From Terriglobia bacterium (GTDB lineage Bacteria > Acidobacteriota > Terriglobia > Terriglobales > Acidobacteriaceae): a stretch of 34,360 nt of DNA. Both the position numbers and the translations under genes were made by a program. The notes below the pieces were generated by a model that did not search any database, had not been told where the DNA came from, and was given only the letters and a program-made list of their open reading frames with translations. Below, piece after piece: positions 26,843 to 34,360 of the stretch; position 1 is the first letter of the stretch; each line of letters begins with the position of its first letter. The stretch lies in the NCBI GenBank assembly GCA_021323935.1, contig JAJPJZ010000323.1, forward strand, positions 1-34,360, in the 5' to 3' direction.

Positions 26843-29800
26843 ATGCGAAAAGTGTTGCTCGCCCTGTTTGCCGTGAGCTGCGCCTGCGCCACGCTCGCGC
26901 AAACCAGCCCTCTTCTTCTGCGCCAGCCTTCGGTTGGCAAAGACGTCATTGCCTTCACCTATGCCAATGAAATCTGGGTTGCGCCGCGCAATGGCGGCGA
27001 CGCGCGCCCTCTGACCACCGGCCCCGGCGAAAAGAGCACGCCCTTCATCTCGCCCGATGGCAGCATGATCGCCTACACCGGCCTATATGACGGCAATGCT
27101 GACGTGTACGTCATGCCGGCAAGCGGCGGCGAGGCGCGGCGGCTTACGCATCATCCCGGCGCCGACACGGTTCTGGGCTGGACGCCTGACAGCAAGGCCG
27201 TGCTGTTCCGCTCCAATCGCAACAGCTTCAACGGGTTCAACCGGCTGTTCACCGTGCCGGTTTCGGGCGGCCTGCCTTACGAGCTCCCATTGCCAACCGG
27301 CGAAAACGGCTCGTTCTCGCCTGACGCTTCGCACATCGCCTACGTGCCGGTCACCAACTGGTATCGCGGCATCGCATGGAAGCGCTATCGCGGCGGCCGC
27401 ACCGCCAAGATCTGGCTCGCCGACCTCAAGGATTCTGACACCGTCGAAATCCCCCGCGAAAATTCCAACGACATCAACCCCATGTGGGTGGGCTCGAAGG
27501 TTTATTTCCTCTCCGACCGCAACGGCTCGGTAACGCTGTTCAGCTACGATCCGGCATCGAAGAAGGTCGATCAGCTTCTCCCCTCGAACCAGCCTGACAT
27601 TATTTCAGCCGCTGCTTCCAACGGCGTTATTGTGATCGAGCGCGTGGGCTCGCTGCAGCTCTACGACATCGCCAGCAAGAAAGTCAGCGACGTTCGCGTT
27701 CGCGTTGCCGGCGATATTCCCAGCCTGCGTCCGCACTTCGTCAAAGCCGAGCGGCAAATCCAGGCCTACGGAATCTCGCCGACCGGCGTTCGCGCCGTCT
27801 TTGAATCGCACGGCGAAATCCTGACGGTTCCGGTCGAAAAAGGCGACATCCGCAACCTGACCAATTCTCCCGCCGTCGCCGATCGCGACCCGGCGTGGTC
27901 GCCTGACGGCAAGCAGATCGCCTACTTCAGCGATGAAGGCGGCGAGTATTCACTGCACATCAGCCCGCAGGACGGCATGGGCGACGTCATCAAGATCTCG
28001 CTCAGCGACCAGCCTTCGTTCTTCTATAATCCGCAGTGGTCGCCTGACGGCAAGCGCATCCTTTACACCGACAAGCATCTGAACCTTTATTACGTCGATG
28101 TAGCGAGTGCCAAGCCGGGCTCGGCCGGCAGCGCGCACGCCGCGGGCATGACCAAGCCGGTGCTGGTCGATGCCGATTACTACCAGAGCCGAACCATGGA
28201 TCCGGCCTGGTCGCCTGACAGCAAGTGGATCACCTACGCCAAGCAGCTTCCCAGCCATAACCACGCCATCTACGTCTATTCGCTCGAATCAGCCAAGACG
28301 ACGCAGGTGACCGATGGCATGTCAGACGCTGCTTCGCCGGTGTTCGATAAGAGCGGCAAGTATCTCTACTTCCTGGCTTCCACCGATAACGGTCCGTCGC
28401 ACAGCGGCATTGACCTTTCAATCCTGAGCCACACCAACCCGACTTCCAACCCTTACGTCATGGTGCTGCGCAGCGACCTGCCTTCCCCGATCGCTCCTGA
28501 AAGCGACGAAGAAGGCGCGGCCGAACCCGGCAGCGACAAGCCCGGTCCCGAATCGAAGGCAGCAGCCAATCCCGCGGAGATGAGCGCTGCCGCGCAGCGC
28601 GCCGCGCAGGCCGGCGACGAGCCTAAGCAGGACGCCAAGGCTGATAAAGACGCAAAGCCCGGCGACAAAGAAAAAGAAAAGAAGGTCACGGTCAAGATCG
28701 ATTTTGACGGCATCGATCAGCGCATCCTGGCGCTGCCCATGCCGGCGCGTAACTACACCAGCCTGGAAGCCGGTGCTCCCGGAACGCTGTTTATTTCTGA
28801 AGCTCCGGCGGGGCCGGGGGCCGGCGGGCCGAGTGGCGCTACCATCCATCGCTTTGAGATGTCGGTTCGCCGTTCGTCTCCCGTTCTGACCGGCGTGAAT
28901 GCGTTTGCGCTTTCAGCCAACGGAAAGAAGATGCTGTATCGCCAGGGCCGCGGGCCCGCGGCGAAGTGGCAGGTGGCCAGTGTTCCGCCTCCAACGCCTC
29001 CTGGCGCTCCGCAGCCTGAAGCAGCCGGCGCCGGCGCCGGCCGGGGCGCCAACGGCGAGACGCTGAAGACCGATGCCATGGAAGTCATGGTCGATCCCCG
29101 CGCCGAGTGGCAGCAGATGTACCACGAAGCGTGGCGCATTGAGCGCGACTTCTTCTACGATCCCAACCTGCACGGCGTTGACTGGCGCGCGTATGAGAAG
29201 AAGTACGAGCCTTACGTCGCCAATCTCTCCAGCCGCGACGACCTCGACTACATCTTCACCGACATGCTCGGCGAGTTGACGGTCGGGCACATGTTCATTT
29301 CGCCGCCTCCGCGGCCCGATTCCGATCAGCCGAAGGGCGGCCTGCTTGGCGCCGATTACAAGATTGAAAATGGGCGCTATCGCTTCGCCAAGATTTACCA
29401 GGGCGAAAACTGGAACCCGCAGCTTCGCGCGCCGCTGACTGAGCCGGGAGTCAACGTCAAGGAAGGCGATTACCTGCTCGCTGTCAATGGGCGCGAACTC
29501 AAGGGCAGCCACGAGATCTTCGAACTGTTTGACGGCACAGCCGGTAAGCAGACGGTGCTGAAGGTTTCATCCGACGCCGAAGGCAAGAATGCCCGCACCG
29601 TCACGGTGGTTCCGCTGGAAACCGAGACGGCGTTGCGCAATCGAGCCTGGATCGACTGGAACCGCCGCAAGGTCGATGAGCTCAGCAACGGCCGCGTGGC
29701 TTATGTGTATCTGCCCGATACCGCCCAGGGCGGCTACACCAGCTTCAATCGTTACTTCTTCGCGCAGCTTGGCCGTGAAGGCGCCGTGATTGATGAGCGC

Positions 29801-30367
29801 TGGAACCGCGGCGGACTCGCGGCCGATTACGTGGTCGATTACCTGCGCCGCCCCGTGATGAACTACTTTGGCCCGCGCGACGGCCATCCGTTCACCACGC
29901 CCGGCGACGTGATCCAGGGCGCGAAGGCAATGATCACCAACATGTACGCCGGCTCCGGCGGCGACGCCCTGCCGTGGTACTTCCGCTTCCACAAAATCGG
30001 CCCGCTGGTCGGCACCCGCACCTGGGGCGGCCTGATCGGCATTGGCGGCTACCCCGAGCTGATGGATGGCGGCTCTGTCACCGCGCCGCACTTCGCCTTC
30101 TACAACACCAAGGGCGAGTGGGACGTGGAGAATCACGGCGTTCCGCCTGACGTTGAAGTTGAAATGTCGCCCAAGGCCTGGCGGCAAGGCCACGACCTGC
30201 AGCTCGAAAAGGCGGTCGAGCTGGTTCTTGACCAACTGAAGAAGACGCCGGTCAAGACTGCCGAGCGTCCCGCCTATCCCAACTACCACAAGGGCGAAAA
30301 GCAGATGGAGCAGGCGGTTCCGGCAGCCGCAACCTCAACCGGCAGCGGCAGCACGCAGCAGCCGTAG
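26843..30367 (+). CDS. Tricorn protease homologue (beta-propeller + PDZ + S41 peptidase), secreted
   Basis: Signal peptide MRKVLLALFAVSCACATLAQ; repeated PD40-like WSPDGKxIAY motifs; PDZ-like region; VIDERWNRGGLAADYVVDYL and NMYAGSGGDALPWYFRF. RBS AAAGGA. Confidence 0.93.
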   Translation: MRKVLLALFAVSCACATLAQTSPLLLRQPSVGKDVIAFTYANEIWVAPRNGGDARPLTTGPGEKSTPFISPDGSMIAYTGLYDGNADVYVMPASGGEARRLTHHPGADTVLGWTPDSKAVLFRSNRNSFNGFNRLFTVPVSGGLPYELPLPTGENGSFSPDASHIAYVPVTNWYRGIAWKRYRGGRTAKIWLADLKDSDTVEIPRENSNDINPMWVGSKVYFLSDRNGSVTLFSYDPASKKVDQLLPSNQPDIISAAASNGVIVIERVGSLQLYDIASKKVSDVRVRVAGDIPSLRPHFVKAERQIQAYGISPTGVRAVFESHGEILTVPVEKGDIRNLTNSPAVADRDPAWSPDGKQIAYFSDEGGEYSLHISPQDGMGDVIKISLSDQPSFFYNPQWSPDGKRILYTDKHLNLYYVDVASAKPGSAGSAHAAGMTKPVLVDADYYQSRTMDPAWSPDSKWITYAKQLPSHNHAIYVYSLESAKTTQVTDGMSDAASPVFDKSGKYLYFLASTDNGPSHSGIDLSILSHTNPTSNPYVMVLRSDLPSPIAPESDEEGAAEPGSDKPGPESKAAANPAEMSAAAQRAAQAGDEPKQDAKADKDAKPGDKEKEKKVTVKIDFDGIDQRILALPMPARNYTSLEAGAPGTLFISEAPAGPGAGGPSGATIHRFEMSVRRSSPVLTGVNAFALSANGKKMLYRQGRGPAAKWQVASVPPPTPPGAPQPEAAGAGAGRGANGETLKTDAMEVMVDPRAEWQQMYHEAWRIERDFFYDPNLHGVDWRAYEKKYEPYVANLSSRDDLDYIFTDMLGELTVGHMFISPPPRPDSDQPKGGLLGADYKIENGRYRFAKIYQGENWNPQLRAPLTEPGVNVKEGDYLLAVNGRELKGSHEIFELFDGTAGKQTVLKVSSDAEGKNARTVTVVPLETETALRNRAWIDWNRRKVDELSNGRVAYVYLPDTAQGGYTSFNRYFFAQLGREGAVIDERWNRGGLAADYVVDYLRRPVMNYFGPRDGHPFTTPGDVIQGAKAMITNMYAGSGGDALPWYFRFHKIGPLVGTRTWGGLIGIGGYPELMDGGSVTAPHFAFYNTKGEWDVENHGVPPDVEVEMSPKAWRQGHDLQLEKAVELVLDQLKKTPVKTAERPAYPNYHKGEKQMEQAVPAAATSTGSGSTQQP

Positions 30368-30385
30368 TTCACCGGGCATTTTGAA

Positions 30386-30412
30386 GGGCCGGAGCGATCC
30401 GGCCCTTTTTTT
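30386..30412 (+). terminator. Rho-independent terminator of the tricorn-like gene
   Basis: GGGCCGGA-GCGA-TCCGGCCC-TTTTTTT, 8-bp perfect GC-rich stem and 7 T, 18 bp after the stop. Confidence 0.93.
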
Positions 30413-30498
30413 GTCGCAGCCAATATGTCCGCGAGAGCATGTGCGCACATGGCAACGCGGGGGCGCTCGCCCGCGATGCGGGCGTAAAATCACAATGC

Positions 30499-31677
30499 AT
30501 GGCGGTTTACCTCGACAACAACGCCACGACGCCGGTCCTGCCTGAAGTTTTGGCGGCGATGCAGCCGTATTTTTCTGACGAGTTCGGCAATGCGTCGTCG
30601 ATTCATCGCCGCGGGCAAAAGACCCGCGCCGCGATTGAAAAGGCGCGCGAGCAGGTGGCCAAATTGCTGGGCGCCGCGCCGCAGGAGATCGTATTCACCA
30701 GCGGCGGTACCGAAGGCGACAATCACGCGCTGTTTGGGCTGCTTGGCACCTCAATTCAACCCGGCGACCACGTCATTACTTCTGCCATCGAGCACCACGC
30801 AGTGCTCAATTCCGCCGAGCGCCTCCGCGATCTTGGCTACCAGGTAACGTTCGTGCCGGTGGATTCGCGCTGCCTGGTCTCGCCAGACGAAGTTCGCCGC
30901 GCGCTTCGCCCCAATACGCGGCTCATCAGCATCATGGCCGCTAACAATGAAACCGGCGTGCTGCAGCCCATCTCAGAAATCGGCCGCATCGCCGCCGAAG
31001 CCGACATCTACTTCCACACCGATGCGGTGCAGGCCGCCGGAAAAATTCCGCTCAACGTGGCCGAACTTGGCTGCGACCTCCTGACCGTCTCCGGCCACAA
31101 GATGCACGCCCCGCAAGGCGTTGGCGCGCTCTACGTTCGCAAGGGCACGCCGATTTCACCGCTGCTGTTCGGCGGCCGCCATGAGCGCGGCCGTCGCGCC
31201 GGAACCGAGAACGTGGCCTCCATCGTCGCCCTCGGCAAGGCGGCTGAGCTGGCCCAGGCGTGGCTGGAAGCCCGAGGCGCTGAGCAGATGAGCGGGTTGC
31301 GGGATCGCCTCGAACGCGAAATTCTCGGCGGCATTGAAGCTGCAACCGTGAACGGCGCCGGCGCGCCGCGCGCCCCCAACACCGCGAACATTTCGTTTGA
31401 CGGAATTGAAGGCGAAGCGCTGGTCATTGCGCTCGACCTCAAAGGCGTGGCCGTCTCCAGCGGCGCCGCCTGCTCCTCGGGGGCGATTGAGCCTTCGCAC
31501 GTGCTCACCGCCATGGGCCTGCCGCCTGCGCGCGCTCGCTCCAGCCTGCGCTTCAGCCTGGGCAAGCAAACCGCCGCCCACGACATTGACGCCGCTCTCT
31601 CGCTTCTGCCCGAAACCGTTGCCCGCCTGCGCAGCCTCAGCCCTGCATGGAGCCGCCATGGCGAGCTGGTGCGTTAA
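30499..31677 (+). CDS. Cysteine desulfurase (NifS/IscS-like class V aminotransferase)
   Basis: MAVYLDNNATTPVLPEVLAAMQPYFSDEFGNASSIHRRG; PLP Lys in TVSGHKMHAPQGVGALYVRKG; Cys loop SSGAACSSGAIEPSHVLTAMG. Start reassigned from 30439. Confidence 0.94.
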   Translation: MAVYLDNNATTPVLPEVLAAMQPYFSDEFGNASSIHRRGQKTRAAIEKAREQVAKLLGAAPQEIVFTSGGTEGDNHALFGLLGTSIQPGDHVITSAIEHHAVLNSAERLRDLGYQVTFVPVDSRCLVSPDEVRRALRPNTRLISIMAANNETGVLQPISEIGRIAAEADIYFHTDAVQAAGKIPLNVAELGCDLLTVSGHKMHAPQGVGALYVRKGTPISPLLFGGRHERGRRAGTENVASIVALGKAAELAQAWLEARGAEQMSGLRDRLEREILGGIEAATVNGAGAPRAPNTANISFDGIEGEALVIALDLKGVAVSSGAACSSGAIEPSHVLTAMGLPPARARSSLRFSLGKQTAAHDIDAALSLLPETVARLRSLSPAWSRHGELVR

Positions 31678-31824
31678 TTCGCCCCTCGGCGCGAAATGTT
31701 TCGGCGCGCCTGATTGCTGGCCTGGCCAACAAATGCGTTGGCTTGTCGCGCTCTTGATTTTTGTTTCGGGCGAAGAAGCGAAGCTGCAGCCCACACCAGC
31801 GCGACTTGCATCATCGAATGATGT

Positions 31825-32193
31825 ATGCGGCAAGTTGCGCTCGTAATCGCCTGCCTGGCAGCCTGCATTGCACTCGAGGGCTGCTTCAGTTGCAACGTCA
31901 AACAAGACCCTGACGCGCTTCGGCGCCGCACGGCCGAGGCCACAGCCGCGCTGAAGAGCGACACCAAAGCCGTGGGCCAGGGCATTGCCGAAGGCATACA
32001 CAGCAAGCCCAAAATCGATATCAACAGCGCCGCGCAGTCTGACCTGGAGCAGCTTCCCGGCGTCACTCCGGCCGTGGCCGCCCGCATCGTGCGCGGCCGC
32101 CCTTACGACAACCCTGATCAACTGGTCACGCGCCGCATCATCACGCAAGACGAATACGACCAGATTTCAGGCCGCCTGACCGTGAAAAAGTAA
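31825..32193 (+). CDS. Putative lipoprotein with a helix-hairpin-helix (ComEA-like) domain
   Basis: MRQVALVIACLAACIALEGCFSC signal/lipobox-like region; IDINSAAQSDLEQLPGVTPAVAARIVRGRPYDNPDQLVTRRIITQDEYDQISGRL is a canonical HhH pattern. Confidence 0.8.
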   Translation: MRQVALVIACLAACIALEGCFSCNVKQDPDALRRRTAEATAALKSDTKAVGQGIAEGIHSKPKIDINSAAQSDLEQLPGVTPAVAARIVRGRPYDNPDQLVTRRIITQDEYDQISGRLTVKK

Positions 32194-32244
32194 ACGTGAG
32201 CCTCCCAGACTCGGCACGCCAGGGACAACAGTGCCACGCAGGGG

Positions 32245-32333
32245 TGGTGCCCGGGGCCGGACTTGAACCGGCACGGTGCTTTCGCACCTCGGGATTTTAA
32301 GTCCCGTGCGTCTGCCAATTTCGCCACCCGGGC
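32245..32333 (-). tRNA. tRNA-Leu (anticodon UAA), CCA encoded
   Basis: GCCCGGGTGGCGAAATTGGCAGACGCACGGGACTTAAAATCCCGAGGTGCGAAAGCACCGTGCCGGTTCAAGTCCGGCCCCGGGCACCA; 7-bp acceptor stem, anticodon loop CTTAAAA, long variable arm, T-loop GGTTCAAGTCC. Confidence 0.97.
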
Positions 32334-32477
32334 CAATCACGACATTTTATCTGCAATGCGCCGCTGCCCTGCGCCGCAACGGGCCGCCGCCCTCCGTCTC
32401 GCGCAACCCGGGCCTCAGAAGCTGCAATACGAGCAATCAAGCGTAACAACCCCAATACAGCCGGCACGTGCGCAACG

Positions 32478-32508
32478 CAAAAAGCCACGCCCCTGAGGAA
32501 CGTGGCTT
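32478..32508 (-). terminator. Rho-independent terminator of the S9 peptidase gene
   Basis: Minus strand AAGCCACG-TTCCTCAGGGG-CGTGGCTT followed by TTTGCG. Confidence 0.75.
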
Positions 32509-32545
32509 CGTTTGTTTCAACCGAGCTTCCCGCGGGAACCGGCGG

Positions 32546-34360
32546 TTACCGGCTGCCGTCACCGGCGGAGGCTGCCACTGCCGGTTGCGTGTCGGCTGTG
32601 CCCAGCGTGTATTTTGTGATCCACTCGTACGTGCGCTTGACGCGATCGTACTGATGGTAGTACTCGCGGAAGCCATGGCCTTCGCGCGGATAATAAACCA
32701 GCTCGGTCGTCTTGCCGCGGTCCTTCAGCGCGCGATAGAACTCCATCGACTGGCTGGTGGGGACGCGCTCATCCTGCGCGCCCTGCAGGATCAGCAGCGG
32801 CGTGGTCACGTTGTCCACGTAAGTGATGCCGGAATGTTTTGCGTATTCGGAGAGCGTGTCTTTGGTCAGGCTGCCGTTGAAGAACGTGGCAATGTAGCCG
32901 GGAATGTCGGTCGTGCCGTACATGCTGGGCAGGTCTGACAAGCCCGCGCCCATCATGGCCGCCTTGAAGCGGTGGGTTTGGGTCACGATCCAGCAGGTCA
33001 TGTAGCCGCCATAGCTCCAGCCCCACTCGGCCTGGTGGTCGGGATCGGCGATGCCGCGCGCGACCACGGCATCGGCGCCGCTGGTGATATCGCGATAATC
33101 GCCGCCGCCCCAATCGCCGATGTTGGCGCGCATGAATTTCTCGCCATAGTTGGTGCTGCCGCGCGGGTTGGGATAAAGCACCGCCCAGCCTTTGCCGGCC
33201 CAGAACTGGCCTTCAGCATTGAAGTCGGCCGCGAATGCGCCGGTAGGGCCGCCGTGCACATTCACCAGCAGCGGATAGCGCTTACCCTCGACGTAGCCCA
33301 CCGGCTTCAGCAGCAGGCCTTCAACCTGCTGGCCGTCGGTCGATTTCCACGTAATCGCTTCTTCCTGCCCAAGCGCGAAATCGTTGATTTGCGGGTTGGT
33401 GTCGGTCAGCTTGCGCGGAGACGAAAAATTCGAATCGGCTACGTACACCTCCGCGGGCCACGCGGTCGAGGAGGCGGTGAACGCCACGGTGCGGCCATCC
33501 CGGCTGAGCGCGCCATTGCCGGTGATATTCAGAACCTGGTTACTGGTGAGCTGGCGATACTGACCCGACGCCAGGTCGAAGATAAATGCATCGTCATACA
33601 CGCGGTGGCCGGTGCGGAACAGGATGTGGCCGTTGTCAATCCACATCGGGCTGCCGGCAGAAAGATCAAAGCTCGGCGAAGAAACGTCTTTCGATTGCCT
33701 GCTCTCAACGTTGTAGAGCCGGAGATGCGAATTGCCGATGTCCTGGAAGGGAATGCCGTCGCCGTTGTCATGGCCGGCGCGGCTGTTCAGGTAGGCAATG
33801 GTCTTGCCGTCGGGCGAAAATGCGGGCGAAGTGTTCGGGCCTTTGTCGGTGATCTTCTGCACGCCCTGGCCGATGGTCGCTACATAAATCTGGCTGCGGT
33901 AGTCGCGGATCATGGAGGTTGGCTTGGCGGCGAATGTAAGCTGCTTGCCGTCAGGCGACCAGCTCGGCGTGCCTTCAACCGTGAAGTCGCTGCCGACGGC
34001 AACGGCTTCGGCCTTTCGTGTCTTCACGTCGATGATGCCGATGCCGGTCATGCGGAAGTCGCCTTCAAAAATCTGCGGGTCGTCGCCGCGCTGGCGGGCG
34101 TCTTCAATTTCCTTTTCCAGCGGCTGCCGGGTGGTGTAGGCAATCGTGGTCGAATCCGGCGACCAGGCGTAAGCGTTCACGCTCTCTTTAGCTTCGGTGA
34201 GCTGGAAGCCTTCGCCGCCATCGGTGCGCATCAGGTAAACCTGGGCCTTTGGTCCATCGCTGCCCTGGCTGGCGCCGGCGGCGGAAGCGGGGCCGCGCTG
34301 CGCAATAAAACTGATCCATTTGCCGTCGGGCGAAAACGCCGGCGACGATTCGCCTTTTTC
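32546..34360 (-). CDS. S9 family prolyl oligopeptidase / dipeptidyl aminopeptidase-like (N-terminus beyond window)
   Basis: Propeller repeats and catalytic WGWSYGGYMTCWIVTQ, LVNVHGGPTGAF, LILQGAQDERVPTSQSMEFYRALKDRG, YPREGHGF. Frame stays open to 34360 (EKGESSPAFSPDGKWISFIAQRGPAS...). Confidence 0.93.
   Translation of the reverse strand, partial: EKGESSPAFSPDGKWISFIAQRGPASAAGASQGSDGPKAQVYLMRTDGGEGFQLTEAKESVNAYAWSPDSTTIAYTTRQPLEKEIEDARQRGDDPQIFEGDFRMTGIGIIDVKTRKAEAVAVGSDFTVEGTPSWSPDGKQLTFAAKPTSMIRDYRSQIYVATIGQGVQKITDKGPNTSPAFSPDGKTIAYLNSRAGHDNGDGIPFQDIGNSHLRLYNVESRQSKDVSSPSFDLSAGSPMWIDNGHILFRTGHRVYDDAFIFDLASGQYRQLTSNQVLNITGNGALSRDGRTVAFTASSTAWPAEVYVADSNFSSPRKLTDTNPQINDFALGQEEAITWKSTDGQQVEGLLLKPVGYVEGKRYPLLVNVHGGPTGAFAADFNAEGQFWAGKGWAVLYPNPRGSTNYGEKFMRANIGDWGGGDYRDITSGADAVVARGIADPDHQAEWGWSYGGYMTCWIVTQTHRFKAAMMGAGLSDLPSMYGTTDIPGYIATFFNGSLTKDTLSEYAKHSGITYVDNVTTPLLILQGAQDERVPTSQSMEFYRALKDRGKTTELVYYPREGHGFREYYHQYDRVKRTYEWITKYTLGTADTQPAVAASAGDGSR

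Noticed and set aside
29567-30289. 240-aa minus-strand ORF
   Set aside because: Antisense to the S41 domain of the tricorn-like protease; shadow ORF.
31156-32148. 330-aa minus-strand ORF
   Set aside because: Overlaps the convincing cysteine desulfurase and HhH gene on the opposite strand; no domain signature.

Overview
A GC-rich chromosomal window, probably from an Acidobacteriota-type genome judging by its ADOP-family permeases and overall gene content. Most genes are on the minus strand. The centre is a tightly packed minus-strand run (about 18.5 kb down to 3.7 kb): three ADOP/MacB-like permeases, one MacB-type ATPase, one TolC-like outer-membrane factor, an NtrC-type sigma-54 response regulator, an APC permease and an NtrY-like histidine kinase. 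I found no membrane-fusion (MacA/HlyD) gene. Upstream of the first permease there is a GG-N10-GC sigma-54-like promoter, preceded by two TGT-N10-ACA dyads at an enhancer-like distance. This suggests a self-regulated, two-component-controlled efflux module and is the best candidate for an under-described system here. Other content: partial N-acyl-D-amino-acid deacylase, SLC13/ArsB-type transporter, a likely 6S RNA directly downstream of zapA, a ZapB-like coiled-coil gene, mqnC-dedA-mqnA-mnmA, M14 peptidase, DinB-family protein, tricorn-like protease, cysteine desulfurase, an HhH putative lipoprotein, tRNA-Leu(UAA) and a partial S9 peptidase. Two degenerate heptameric tandem-repeat arrays lie just upstream of start codons. 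No CRISPR array, rRNA, transposase or prophage was seen.
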